From assembly GCF_009362785.1 (NCBI RefSeq), contig NZ_WHNQ01000003.1, positions 124,001-188,000 on the forward strand: DNA of 64,000 nt, read 5' to 3'. The notes below the pieces were generated by a model. That model ran no database searches. It saw nothing but the letters and a program-made list of their open reading frames with translations, and was not told the origin of the DNA. Every line of letters starts with the position of its first letter. Position 1 is the stretch's first letter. Below, one piece after another: positions 33,605 to 43,323 of this stretch. Both the position numbers and the translations under genes were made by a program. This DNA comes from Paraburkholderia atlantica (GTDB lineage Bacteria; Pseudomonadota; Gammaproteobacteria; Burkholderiales; Burkholderiaceae).

Positions 33605-35347
33605 CTATTGCGCCCGCGTCGAATCGATAAGCTCGTCGGCCTCGCGTTCCAATGCGTCGCCTTCCGCCGAACGTTGCGTGTGGCTGAGCAGCGTGGCCAG
33701 ATTCCGCAACGTGCGTGCTTCATCCTGCCGCCAGGTCAACGGATCATCGTGTGCGAGTTTGCGGTACAGATCCAGCGCTCGGCGCCACGCGTCTTCCGCT
33801 TCCCGCGGCCTGCCCGTGCGGCTGTAGAGCACGCCAAGATTGTTCAGTATCCGTGCCTCGTCAGGCTGGTACTTGACCGGCGCATCGCGCGACAGCGCGT
33901 GAACGATCCGCAGCGCGTCCCGGTACGTCTGCAGCGCCTTGGCCGGCTGCCCTTGGAGACGGTACAGCACGCCCAGATTGCCCAGCGTATGCGCCAGATC
34001 GGGCTCGTAAATCGCGGGGTTTTCGCGGGCGAGCTGTTGTCGGACCTTTAGAGCCTGCCGGTAGGCGTGCTCCGCTTCCGGCAGGCGCTCGCTTGCGCTA
34101 TAGAAGTTCCCGAGGTTATTCAGCGTGCGCGCAAGCGCCGGACGCCAGGCGGCGGGATTGTCGTGTTCGAGTGCGCGCTGGATGCTGAGCGCTTCGAGAT
34201 AGGCGAGTTCCGCGTCGTGCGTGCGCTGTGTCGCACTGTAAAGAATGCCGAGGTCGTTGAGCGTCATCGCGACCGCCGGTCGGTACTTTGCCGGGTCCTG
34301 TCGGGCCAGCGCACGGTCGAGGGCGAGAGCTTCGCGCCATGCGTCTGCCGCATCCTGCAGACGCTGCGTGTCGCGGTACAACGTTGCGAGACTATCAAAG
34401 GTGTTCGCCACTGCGGGACCATAGGCCGAAGGGTCCACGCGCGCGAGCGCCCAGTACATTTCGAGCGCGTGCAGCCATGCGGCTTCGGCTTCCTTCTGCT
34501 GCTGCCGCATCACATACAGACTGCCGAGCTTGCCGAGCGTACGCGCGATGGACGGCTGCCATGCGGCGGGCCGCTGTTTCGCGAGCCCCCGATACTGGAC
34601 CAGCAGCGCCCGATACACCGGCTCGGCGCGCTCGGGCTCGTGCTGCACGAGCAGCGTGTCGGCAAATGCGGTGGCGATGTCCCTGTCGTCGGGTTGCAGC
34701 GTATGGGCATGCTCCAGGTAGGGCAGCGCGTTCCATGGCATGAAGCGAAGCAGTTCGACGCTCGCCGCTTCGTAGTTGCGCACGGCGCTTAGCTGGGCGG
34801 TACCGGGTGCCTCGGCCATGAGCCGCATCAGCAGCGCAGAAGCGTGGTCCAGATCGAGACGCCTGACGGCGGCAGCGGCCTGCAGTTCGGCGGAGTCCGT
34901 GCTGCGCGTGATGGACAACCTGCGCAGCAGCTCTTGATAACGCGCGCTCCATTCCGAAGCCTCGGCGATAAGGTCGATGTCGGAGCGCGTCCTGATCTGC
35001 GATGCAAGGCTTTCGAGGATCGGTTCGAAGTTGGCGAGTGCGGCGTCCTTGGTGGCTTCGTCTTGATCTGTCCGCGAGAAGACAGCATGCAGCATCGTGT
35101 TGGCCGCTGCCGCCAGCGCGGCACGTTGCTCGGCGGAGAGCCCGTCGCTCTTCACGGCGCGGTTCAGGCGTTCCGTCACGCGTGCGAGCGCGGGCGCGGA
35201 GACAACGCAGCGGGTCCGCACTTCGAGTCCATCCTTGACGGCGACCTCGGAGAACGACGGCACACACGCACCGGCCGCACCCGCAGCGGCGCATGCAGTG
35301 GACAGCGCGGCCATCGCGATGCCGGACAAAACCTTGCCCGTACTCAT
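33605..35347 (-). CDS. Exported tetratricopeptide-repeat protein
   Basis: This 580-residue protein has a signal peptide (about residues 1-28, ending AAGA-CVP). A helical region follows, and from about residue 195 a run of TPR-like units of about 48-50 residues. The repeat core reads like TLNNLGNFYSASERLPEAEHAYRQAL and recurs at least seven times, resembling kinesin-light-chain TPRs. TPR arrays bind other proteins; the partner is unknown. A TTG at 35353 would add two residues; ATG 35347 is preferred. It diverges from the beta-galactosidase gene. Confidence 0.85.
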   Translation of the reverse strand: MSTGKVLSGIAMAALSTACAAAGAAGACVPSFSEVAVKDGLEVRTRCVVSAPALARVTERLNRAVKSDGLSAEQRAALAAAANTMLHAVFSRTDQDEATKDAALANFEPILESLASQIRTRSDIDLIAEASEWSARYQELLRRLSITRSTDSAELQAAAAVRRLDLDHASALLMRLMAEAPGTAQLSAVRNYEAASVELLRFMPWNALPYLEHAHTLQPDDRDIATAFADTLLVQHEPERAEPVYRALLVQYRGLAKQRPAAWQPSIARTLGKLGSLYVMRQQQKEAEAAWLHALEMYWALARVDPSAYGPAVANTFDSLATLYRDTQRLQDAADAWREALALDRALARQDPAKYRPAVAMTLNDLGILYSATQRTHDAELAYLEALSIQRALEHDNPAAWRPALARTLNNLGNFYSASERLPEAEHAYRQALKVRQQLARENPAIYEPDLAHTLGNLGVLYRLQGQPAKALQTYRDALRIVHALSRDAPVKYQPDEARILNNLGVLYSRTGRPREAEDAWRRALDLYRKLAHDDPLTWRQDEARTLRNLATLLSHTQRSAEGDALEREADELIDSTRAQ

Positions 35348-35432
35348 TTCCAATCCGGCCTACAGAATTACCGCTACAGCGTTGCGCGACGCATCGCCTC
35401 GCCCGGAACGCCGCAATGCCATCGCGTGTATT

Positions 35433-35446
35433 TATTCTATCGAATA
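35433..35446. promoter_or_regulatory. Small palindrome between TPR and GH35 genes
   Basis: TATTC-TATC-GAATA forms a perfect 5-base inverted repeat, flanked by more AT-rich sequence, in the 160-base gap between two divergent genes. It may be an operator for the galactosidase. Weak evidence, based on symmetry and position. Confidence 0.25.
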
Positions 35447-35511
35447 CAGTTGAGCCATTACCGTGCGAGGCAGGCGCGCCGCCGATTTACAAGTAGCCTA
35501 CATTCGCCAAC

Positions 35512-37383
35512 TTGACGACGCCCATCGTGAACCTCGAACGCGGCCACACCTTCTCCTTTAGCCCCGACGGCGAACATTTCCTGCTCGACGGCATGCCATT
35601 CCAGATTCGCAGCGGCGAGATGCATCCAGCGCGCATCCCGCGCGAGTACTGGCAACACCGAATCCGCATGGCGAGGGCGATGGGGATGAACTGCATCGCG
35701 TTGTACGTCATGTGGAATTACCACGAGATGCACAGAGGCGTGTTCGACTTCGGCAGCGGTAACCGCGATATCGAGGCCTTCATCCGCCTATGCCAATCCG
35801 AGCAGATGTGGGTGCTGTTGCGCCCCGGGCCTTATGTTTGCGCAGAGTGGGATCTGGGCGGCCTGCCTTGCTGGCTGTTGCGCGATCCGGACATCCAGTT
35901 GCGGACCGACTCGGCCACCGATCCTCGCTACATGGCGGCGGTGGCCCGCTATATCGACGAACTGGTTCCGCGTATCAAGCCATTGATGAGCGAGCACGGC
36001 GGACCGATCCTGATGATCCAGATCGAGAACGAATTCGGTTCGTATGCGAGCAATCCGTCTTACCTCGAAGAGCTCAGGCAGCTTTGGCTCAGAGGAGGCA
36101 TAAGCGGGCCGTTCTACACCGAAGACGGTCTCGCGCAACTCGAACGCAACCACACCACGGTGACGGGCGGCGCGATCGCGCTGAGCAATGGCAACGCAGC
36201 GCAAATCGCAACGGTGCGCCGCAGATTCCCCTCGGTGCCCGCGATGGCTGGCGAGGTGTACCCGGGGTGGCTCACGCATTGGGGCGAAGCGGGCTTCGCG
36301 GGCGTGGACTACGATCTCTCCGGCACCTTGGACACGTTCATGCAGGCACGACTGTCGTTCAACCTGTATGTGATTCACGGCGGCACGAGCTTTGGCTTTT
36401 TTGCCGGCGCGAACGTCGACGATGCAGGCAACTATCAGCCCGACATCACGAGCTACGACTATTCCGCGCCGATCAACGAGCAAGGCATGGCGACACCGAA
36501 GTACCTCAAGTATCGAAACCTGATCGCCAGCTATCTGCCCGAATCGTTGCCAGCCATACCCGATGCCATCGCCACGCTTGACTGCACAGGCGTTGGGGCC
36601 TTGATGCCAACGCTGTACGCGTCGATCTGGGACAACCTGCCCGCAGCACTGCCGCGCGAGCATGGCGTCGGTCCGAAGTCGTTTGAACACTACGGTCAGG
36701 CGTTTGGCTTCGTGCTGTATCGCACGCCATTACCGGCGCACGCGAACGGTGTGCTGGATATCAGCGGCGTTCACGACTATGCGACCGTTTTCCTTGGGGA
36801 ACAGTACGCGGGCGGCGTATCGAGAGCGCAACTGCCGCGGAAGTACGCGCAGTCGCTCCACATGATGCATCGCGCGCCACTTGTCCTGCCTCCGGCGCGG
36901 CGGAATCAAGGGGCGAACACGGACGGCCCGGTAGCGCTGGAGATACTCGTCGAGGCCATGGGGCGCGTCAACTTCGGACCCGCGCTCATTGACCGCAAAG
37001 GTCTGCTCGATCCGGTCACGATGAAACACGCAGACGGCTCAGTCTCGTTGCTCGATGAATGGGACGTCTACCTGCTGCCGATGGATGAAGCATTCATCGC
37101 CGCCCTCAACGAAGACTGCACGAACCCGCGCAAACCCGGTCTTTTTTTCAAGGCGAATGTGCTGCTGACCGAAGTCGGCGACACGTGGCTCGACATGAGC
37201 AACTGGACCAAGGGTATCGTCTGGGTCAACGGACACAACCTCGGACGCTACTGGAACATCGGCCCGCAAAGGCGTCTGTACTGCCCCGCGCCGTGGCTCG
37301 CGCAAGGTAACAACGAGGTGCTGGTCTTCGACCTTCATCAGATCGAGGCAAAGCCGATTCCCGTGGCCGACAGGCTGTACTAG
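35512..37383 (+). CDS. Glycoside hydrolase family 35 beta-galactosidase
   Basis: This 623-residue protein has an N-terminal TIM barrel. The proton-donor motif is IQIENEFGSY (E174) and the nucleophile motif is MAGEVYPGWLTHWGE (E248). The opening IRSGEMHPARIPREYW and NCIALYVMWNYHE are classic GH35. C-terminal beta-sandwich domains follow, with WVNGHNLGRYWNIGPQ near the end. No signal peptide is visible, so it is probably cytoplasmic. The start is unusual: no ATG is available before residue 27, so it is TTG 35512 or GTG 35527, and neither has a strong ribosome binding site. It is convergent with an alpha-galactosidase gene. Confidence 0.92.
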   Translation: MTTPIVNLERGHTFSFSPDGEHFLLDGMPFQIRSGEMHPARIPREYWQHRIRMARAMGMNCIALYVMWNYHEMHRGVFDFGSGNRDIEAFIRLCQSEQMWVLLRPGPYVCAEWDLGGLPCWLLRDPDIQLRTDSATDPRYMAAVARYIDELVPRIKPLMSEHGGPILMIQIENEFGSYASNPSYLEELRQLWLRGGISGPFYTEDGLAQLERNHTTVTGGAIALSNGNAAQIATVRRRFPSVPAMAGEVYPGWLTHWGEAGFAGVDYDLSGTLDTFMQARLSFNLYVIHGGTSFGFFAGANVDDAGNYQPDITSYDYSAPINEQGMATPKYLKYRNLIASYLPESLPAIPDAIATLDCTGVGALMPTLYASIWDNLPAALPREHGVGPKSFEHYGQAFGFVLYRTPLPAHANGVLDISGVHDYATVFLGEQYAGGVSRAQLPRKYAQSLHMMHRAPLVLPPARRNQGANTDGPVALEILVEAMGRVNFGPALIDRKGLLDPVTMKHADGSVSLLDEWDVYLLPMDEAFIAALNEDCTNPRKPGLFFKANVLLTEVGDTWLDMSNWTKGIVWVNGHNLGRYWNIGPQRRLYCPAPWLAQGNNEVLVFDLHQIEAKPIPVADRLY

Positions 37384-37402
37384 CGCGTACGCCTCCTGCC
37401 CT

Positions 37403-39499
37403 TCACCGCTTCGCGGCGGCAACCGGCAGCAGTTCGAGCGTGAGTACTTCGAACGGCGCAAGGTGCACTGCTCGCGGCACATCGGCGTCCAGTCGAGCGG
37501 GAATACCGGAAGCCCCTGCATGCCCAACGCTGCGCAATTCGAATCGTGCCACCGCCCCATCCGGCAACTCCAGTTGGCGCCGCAGGTCGAGTGTGAAGCG
37601 TTGCGTGCGACTGGCAGGATTGCGCAGCGTCACGATCGCCTTGTGCGACGCCCACGCGGCCCAACCGTACGCCGCCCGTTCGTCCGGCGCCCCGCCAATC
37701 CAATGGCTGTCGCGCAGAATGTCGCCGTTTTCGCGCGCCCATAGCGCGGCGCGCGCAAGCACATCCCAGTCGTGCTGGCCCAGCAGCGCCGGCGTGATGT
37801 ACAACTCCTGCAACTGCGTGCCGGTCCCGAAGTACGACCATACTTCGTGGGCGAATGCGTCGCCCGCCGACGTATTGAGCCGTGGATTGCACTGCGCGTA
37901 CAGGATGCCGTGCAGCATCAGCGAACTGAGCGGAAAGAGCGGACTGCGCTCCACGACGTTGTGATACGTCTGCGTGTCGCGGTAAGTGATCCAGCGCTCG
38001 CGGTTCGTGCCGCTGCCCGCGAGGCCATCGTCGCTGCCGCCGCGCCAGATGGAATCGACATGGAGCAGCCAGAAAGGCGACGGATGCGTGCCTGTCGAGA
38101 GATTGATGAAGGTTTCGGGTTTGGCCGCGCGGATGTCCCCGATCAGTTGAATCGCCGCGTCCCAATCGCTATCGAACAGGCTGCCGGGAAACACCCTGTC
38201 GGCATTGCCTGTGCCGTCGAACTTGAATTGATTGACGCCGCCCTTGCCGAGCAAGTCCATCACGACTTGATGAAAGCGCCGGTAATACGCCGGCCCCGAT
38301 AATGCGAGACCGTTGTCGATGACCTCGTAACCAGCGGCCCGTCCTCGCGCTACGCGTTCCTGTTTCGGCGTACCGTAGCCGCCCCACGGCGATAGCCATA
38401 TGCCGGGAGCGGCGCCGAATCGCGCGGCAGCGTCGCGCAGCGGAACGAAGCCATGTGGAAATGCGTTGCTGAATTGCCAGCCGCCGCCAAGGTCGTCCCA
38501 GCCATCGTCGAACAGAAGCGAATCGATTTGCACCCCGCGCGCCGTGTGCAACTCGCGGCCGATCGTGTCGATGCGTTCGAGTGCCTGTTCCTGCGTATAT
38601 GGCGTCAGGTAGCCGATATCGCCCCAGCTGTTGTAGTGCAGAAACGGGCGATACGGACGAGCGCGTTCCCGCTCCAGATAGATGCCGAAGTCGCGCCGAA
38701 TCTGGCCGTCGCAGGCTACACCTGCCACAGCGGAGTAGACCAGTGTCCTGTTTTTCGGCAGCGGCAACGCCCGATGCAGCGTAAAGCCGAGGCTGTCGCC
38801 ATCTATTTGACTCGTCGCCAGCGGATGCTCGAAGCCCAGATAGAAGTTGCCCGCAATGACCGGCGTGCCCTTCCGCTCACTACTGGCCTTGGCGCCAGCA
38901 GCGCGCGTCTGCAGCAATGACACGGCGGTGATCGCTTCATCCTGAAGAAGCGCCGTAACCGCCAGTTGGACGCGCAGATATCGTGACCCTTCGCGTTGCT
39001 CGACGCTCCATTGCACCTTGAGGCGTCCATCAGTATCGACCAGCGAGACGCTCGCGCGGCGCCCTGCGATTCGTTCGCCGAGGCGGGACGCATCGGGGTT
39101 GGGTTCGAGCGCAACGTCGCTCACGGGCGCAACGACCCTCAGCCCGGACAGGTCCGTGGTGGTTCCGTCAGCAAGCGTGAGTGTGAACGGCGCGACGATC
39201 AGCAGCGTGCGTTTGCGCTCGCAATCGATCAGCGAGAAACCGGCGAGACGCTCGTTCTCGTGCGTCCAGCGCAATGCAATTGCGTCGTTGCCGAATGACG
39301 CGATATGGCCCGACGTCTGGAAAACGGGCATGCCAGTTTGCGTAGGCAAAGCATGGTCGGCGCGCATGGAGAGACCTGTCTCGGGCCACAGCAGCACATA
39401 GGGTAACGGCAACGGACCCACGTGTTCAAGGCGCAGCGAGCGCGGATCGCCGCGCCGTCCTGCGCCGGCGGCATCCCATGCGAACGACGGACCCGTCAC
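37403..39499 (-). CDS. Alpha-galactosidase-like clan GH-D glycoside hydrolase
   Basis: This 698-residue enzyme has an N-terminal beta domain (about 1-280) and a TIM barrel resembling GH36/GH27. FLHYNSWGDIGYLTPYT (about 285-305) and LLFDDGWDDLGGGW precede the nucleophile segment NQFKFDGTGN (D428). A long THPSPFWLLHVDSIWRGG region follows, and a C-terminal beta domain. It should release terminal alpha-galactosyl (or related) residues. No signal peptide. The GTG start overlaps the stop of the upstream LysR gene (GTGA), so it is translationally coupled to the regulator. Exact GH family (36 or a near relative) is uncertain. Confidence 0.87.
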   Translation of the reverse strand: MTGPSFAWDAAGAGRRGDPRSLRLEHVGPLPLPYVLLWPETGLSMRADHALPTQTGMPVFQTSGHIASFGNDAIALRWTHENERLAGFSLIDCERKRTLLIVAPFTLTLADGTTTDLSGLRVVAPVSDVALEPNPDASRLGERIAGRRASVSLVDTDGRLKVQWSVEQREGSRYLRVQLAVTALLQDEAITAVSLLQTRAAGAKASSERKGTPVIAGNFYLGFEHPLATSQIDGDSLGFTLHRALPLPKNRTLVYSAVAGVACDGQIRRDFGIYLERERARPYRPFLHYNSWGDIGYLTPYTQEQALERIDTIGRELHTARGVQIDSLLFDDGWDDLGGGWQFSNAFPHGFVPLRDAAARFGAAPGIWLSPWGGYGTPKQERVARGRAAGYEVIDNGLALSGPAYYRRFHQVVMDLLGKGGVNQFKFDGTGNADRVFPGSLFDSDWDAAIQLIGDIRAAKPETFINLSTGTHPSPFWLLHVDSIWRGGSDDGLAGSGTNRERWITYRDTQTYHNVVERSPLFPLSSLMLHGILYAQCNPRLNTSAGDAFAHEVWSYFGTGTQLQELYITPALLGQHDWDVLARAALWARENGDILRDSHWIGGAPDERAAYGWAAWASHKAIVTLRNPASRTQRFTLDLRRQLELPDGAVARFELRSVGHAGASGIPARLDADVPRAVHLAPFEVLTLELLPVAAAKR

Positions 39500-40398
39500 C
39501 CGCGAAGTGCGCGTGGACTAAAGCGACCTTGCTGGCCTGCGCGGCGTGCAGCAGCTATCAAATCCGCGCACGCGGGCGAGTCGGAGCGAGGAAACGCGTA
39601 GAAACGAACAACCGGCAACGCGGGCAATCCTTCGTTGCGACCCACGAGCCGCAAACCTTCGACTCGCTGACTATCGGCAACGACTGTGACAGCAAAACCC
39701 GCACGCGCCGCCGACAGGCAGCCCGCCATGCTGCTGCTCTCGAACACGACGCGCCACGCGTGCCCTGCCTTGTTGAGCGCCGTGATCGCCGATTCTCGAT
39801 AGATGCAGGGATCGGGAAAGACGGCCAGCGGCAGCGGCCGGTCGAGATCCAGCGGTTCATTCTCCGCGTAGGCCCAGACTAGCGGCTCTTCCCACAGCAA
39901 TTCACCGCCCTTTCCGACGCGGCTGCATTGCTTGCCGAACACCAGATCCAGACGACCGCGCTCTTGTTGGCGCAACAGATCGGCTGTGATGCCGACTTTC
40001 AGGTCGATCGTCGCCTCGGGATGTCGCTGTCGAAAACGCTGTAGCACTTGGGGTAGCCAGGCGCCCGCAAAATCTTCCGATGCACCGACGCGCAGTAACC
40101 CACGCAGCGGCGCGCCGCGTAGTTTCGCGCGGGCCTCGCGTTCCAGATCGAGAATGTTGCGGCCGTACGCATACAGGGTGTCGCCGCCCTGCGTCAACGA
40201 CAGGTGACGAGTCGTGCGTGTCAGCAGATCGACGCCGACCATTTGTTCCAGACGCTTGATATGGCCGCTCACGGCCGAAGGAGTCAGCGCCAGACGCTCG
40301 GCGGCCGTGGCAAAGCTGCCGCTGTCCACGACTTCGAGAAAAGTGCGGAGCAGGACGGTATCGAGCGGAACACCATCGGCAGTGGGCAGTATGTCCAT
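39496..40398 (-). CDS. LysR family regulator of the galactosidase unit
   Basis: This 300-residue regulator has an N-terminal helix-turn-helix (LLRTFLEVVDSGSFATAAERL, TPSAVSGHIKRLE) and an effector domain starting near residue 95. The ATG is at 40398; an upstream TTG is rejected. Its stop overlaps the GTG of the alpha-galactosidase gene. An inverted repeat at 40426-40444 lies just upstream, next to the divergent hydrolase gene. It probably controls itself, the galactosidase and perhaps the hydrolase. Confidence 0.92.
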   Translation of the reverse strand: MDILPTADGVPLDTVLLRTFLEVVDSGSFATAAERLALTPSAVSGHIKRLEQMVGVDLLTRTTRHLSLTQGGDTLYAYGRNILDLEREARAKLRGAPLRGLLRVGASEDFAGAWLPQVLQRFRQRHPEATIDLKVGITADLLRQQERGRLDLVFGKQCSRVGKGGELLWEEPLVWAYAENEPLDLDRPLPLAVFPDPCIYRESAITALNKAGHAWRVVFESSSMAGCLSAARAGFAVTVVADSQRVEGLRLVGRNEGLPALPVVRFYAFPRSDSPACADLIAAARRAGQQGRFSPRALRG

Positions 40399-40425
40399 CA
40401 AATTCGATTAAGTTATTCAACACGA

Positions 40426-40444
40426 ACGATCATCAATAGATCGT
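40426..40444. promoter_or_regulatory. Inverted repeat ACGATC-N7-GATCGT between LysR and hydrolase
   Basis: Arms ACGATC (40426-40431) and GATCGT (40439-40444) are perfect complements in an AT-rich 113-base divergent gap. This is the usual place for a LysR autoregulatory site. The binding is inferred. Confidence 0.45.
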
Positions 40445-40511
40445 GATTATTCACCAATCGCAACGAGACGTCGAGCTATCGTGGTACTTCCCTGTTTGCA
40501 CGAGGAAAACC

Positions 40512-41396
40512 ATGAACACCTACCGCCACGCCGATACCGGGCGGCTCGACATTGCCTATCTCGAATGGAACCCGCAGGGCGCGCGAACAGCGGTGCTGCT
40601 GCATGGCTGGCCGGACAGCCCGCAGTGCTGGAAGAGCGTCGCGCGCATTCTGGCCGATTCGGGTTATCGCGTGCTCGCACCCGCGCTGCGGGGCTTCGCG
40701 CCCACACGGTTTCTCGATGCGAGCACGCCTCGCAGCGGCCAGTTGTCCGCGCTGGGCCGCGATCTTCTGGATTTCATCGACGTGTTGGAAGTCGAGCGGC
40801 CGATCCTGGTCGGACATGATTGGGGCGCACGCGCGGTCGCGAATGCGTGCGGCCTGCGAGACGGCGTGGCTTCACATCTGGTCATGCTATCGGTGGGATA
40901 CGGCACCAATGCCCCGGACCAGATACTGACCCTGCAGCAGGTGCGCAATTATTGGTACCACTGGTTTATGGCCACGCCGCGCGGCGCACGCGTGGTACGG
41001 GACGACCGCGAGGCCTTCGCTCGGCAGATGTGGGATAGCTGGGCGCCGGCCGGCTGGTATGCGCCGGCCGACTTCGACGAAGCGGCGCAGGCATTCGCGG
41101 GCGACGACTGGGCCGAAATCGTGCTCCATTCCTACCGCCACCGTTGGGGCTTCGTCGACGGCGACCCCGCCTATGCCGACGATGAAGCGCGTCTGAATCC
41201 CGCACCGGCGCTATCGGTCGCAACGCTGGTGCTGCACGGCGGTGCGGACACCTGCAACCATCCCGATAGTTCGAGCGGACGGGAGTCTTACTTCCTTGGG
41301 CGCTATCAGCGGAAGGTTCTCGATGGTGTAGGCCACTTCCCGCAGCGCGAAGCGCCTCAGGAGGTTGCCGATTCCATCTTGCAGTTCTGTCGATGA
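40512..41396 (+). CDS. Epoxide hydrolase / dehalogenase-type alpha/beta hydrolase
   Basis: This 294-residue soluble hydrolase has oxyanion motif LLHGWPDSPQCW (about residue 35) and nucleophile elbow GHDWGA with Asp at 103. That aspartate, rather than serine, is the hallmark of epoxide hydrolases and haloalkane dehalogenases. A cap region with YWYHWFMATPRGA follows; the histidine is probably in VGHFPQREAP near the end. GAGGAAAACC precedes ATG 40512. It diverges from the LysR gene, so it may be under its control. Confidence 0.86.
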   Translation: MNTYRHADTGRLDIAYLEWNPQGARTAVLLHGWPDSPQCWKSVARILADSGYRVLAPALRGFAPTRFLDASTPRSGQLSALGRDLLDFIDVLEVERPILVGHDWGARAVANACGLRDGVASHLVMLSVGYGTNAPDQILTLQQVRNYWYHWFMATPRGARVVRDDREAFARQMWDSWAPAGWYAPADFDEAAQAFAGDDWAEIVLHSYRHRWGFVDGDPAYADDEARLNPAPALSVATLVLHGGADTCNHPDSSSGRESYFLGRYQRKVLDGVGHFPQREAPQEVADSILQFCR

Positions 41397-41418
41397 GACT
41401 GGGCGCGCTCACGAGGCC

Positions 41419-42623
41419 TCAATGGTCGTCGTCAGCGTCACCGTCGTCGCGGTGAAGACCGTAACGACGGTCGTCGCGGCAATCCCAGCGGTGGTGGCCC
41501 GGGAGCCCGGAAATTCTGCGAATCCGGAACCCATCGGCAACATACAGCGCACCGTCACGCGCGAACGCGAGGCCCCGTGGCTGCATCAGCATGGCCTGAA
41601 TGGCGAGACCTCCGTCACCCGAATAGCCCGCCGCACCTGTGCCGGCGATAGTCTCAATGACCCCTGTCTGCCGGTCAACCTGCCGCACGCGGTAATTAGC
41701 GCTATCGCTGATGGTGAGATTGCCTGCGCAATCGGTCGCAATATGCGACGGATAGTTGAGCAGCGCCTGCGTCGCAGGCTGGCCATCGCCGTTGTAGCCC
41801 GCCTCGAAAGCAACCCCTGTCGTGCCGGGATAGACACCTGCCACCGTCGTAAATGTGCGGCCCTGTCTGTCAAGTTCGCGAACGGTGCTCAGAACAGAGT
41901 CGGCAAAGAACATGCTATTGCGACGGTCAAACGCGATAGTGATGAAGTAGAGGAAGCCGGCTGCGGCCGCGGGGCCGCTGGCCGGACCTGCTCCGTGGGT
42001 GCCGTTGCCCACCACCGTCGTGATGATCCCGGTGCGACGGTCGACGCGGCGAATGCGCTCGTTGCCAGAATCGCTGATGAAGAGGTTTCCATAGCGGTCG
42101 AAGGCGATGTCCGTCGCGTTGATCAACGCAGCACTTGCCGGCCCTCCGTCCCCGGAAAACCCGCGTTCGCTTCCGCCGACAACCGTGTGCATCGTCAGTG
42201 TGTGATGATCCATACGCCAGATCCGGCTGGTGGCCCCGTAGTCGGCAACGTACACATCGTCGTCGGGTCCGACGGCGACGCCTGTCGGATAGCCGAGATT
42301 TGTCGCCGTTGCCTCCAGTCCTTCACCGTTGTAGACGGTTTGACCGGTGCCCGCGTAGGTGGTGATGATCCCTGTCGCGCGATCGATACGCCGGACAACG
42401 TGGTTCACCGGTTCGGCCACAAACAGGTTGCCGTCGTGGTCGAGACAGAGGCCCTCAGGCGCGAGCAGCGCTGACGCAGCCGGCCCTCCGTCGCCAGCGT
42501 ACCCTTGCGCCCCGTGCCGGCGACCGTATCGATTGTTTGCGATTGCGCCCATGCTACACAGGGCGCGGCCAGAATGACGATCCAGGCAAACTGGATAAGC
42601 CTCGCACGAATGGAGCAATTCAT
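41419..42623 (-). pseudogene. Exported NHL-repeat beta-propeller protein, frameshifted
   Basis: A good start at 42623 (preceded by GGGAGACTAGCG) opens a signal peptide, CSIRARLIQFAWIVILAA then AWAQ, and the first repeat TIDTVAGTGRKG. At about 42502-42516 the frame must shift by one base to continue as GYAGDGGPAASALLAPEGL and five further NHL-type blades, for example TVVGGSERGFSGDGGPA and TIAGTGAAGYSGDGG. Intact, it would be a six-bladed propeller of about 400 residues for periplasmic protein binding. One base is missing, or the base call there is wrong. The C-terminal 25 residues are Asp/Arg-rich and may also be out of frame. Confidence 0.75.
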
Positions 42624-43323
42624 CGCTAGTCTCCCGGAGTTCTCGTGCGGATGCCGGCGCGCAAGGACGACGGTCACCGGCCCAGTTCGGTTCCCTGGTC
42701 TCCTGCCTTCCAGGAGGCCCGCCGCCGATGGGCCCGTCCACGAATTCGGCTGGATGAGTCGCGATTCAAGCGTCTGACGAAGCAATAGAAGATCCATGGA
42801 TGGATCTTGAGCATGGTCATGACGACGGAAGGCTTCGGCCGGCCCTTGGCACAGATGCCAATCAGGTCCTGAAGCGTCTGGAAATTGCCGATTCGCGGAA
42901 CATGTAACGATCGCCTCGGCTTCGGACTTCGACGTCCACTTCTGCCGCGTTTCTATTCGCACTCGTGAGCTGGTAGGTATTCCGGAGTTCTCACGTTGAT
43001 GCTTTATCAGTGCGGAGAAAGTCGACGGTGAATATCGAACCGATTTCTCGTTCAGGCCGACATACGGCACGTATGGCGTACTTCAACATATATATTCGCG
43101 GCACAAATGACAGCAATCGGCCCAAATTGTTGATGAGTTGTCGCGATTAACGGTGTTCGAGGTCTTCGTGGATCAAAAGGCTGGTTTGGCGCCGTTGCAA
43201 TTCTAAAGTTCATACCAGTGATGCCGATAAATGGCTTGCTGGTCCCTGATTGCACGGGATGGCCATTATTCAAAGGCGCTGGGCTGTTGCGCGTCGACGC
43301 TCTCAATCCACAAATAAAGAATC
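42624..43323. other. 700-base intergenic region with a strong palindrome
   Basis: No gene can be supported here. A minus-strand stretch (about 42660-42870) reads KPSVVMTMLKIHPWIFYCF and then VRRLNRDSSSRI. This might be a remnant of a coding sequence, but I do not recognise it. A 20-base palindrome is listed at 42789-42808. From about 43070 to 43323 the sequence is AT-richer and should contain the promoter of the lipoprotein gene. Confidence 0.4.
42789..42808. repeat. 20-base palindrome, 9-base arms
   Basis: AAGATCCAT (42789-42797) and ATGGATCTT (42800-42808) are perfect inverted arms around GG. It would form a tight hairpin or bind a dimeric protein. No T-run follows on either strand to mark it as a terminator. 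Function unknown. Confidence 0.5.

Noticed and set aside
41365..42474. Plus-strand frame of 369 codons opposite the NHL protein
   Set aside because: Its content is the antisense of repeated propeller blades; start and domain are missing.
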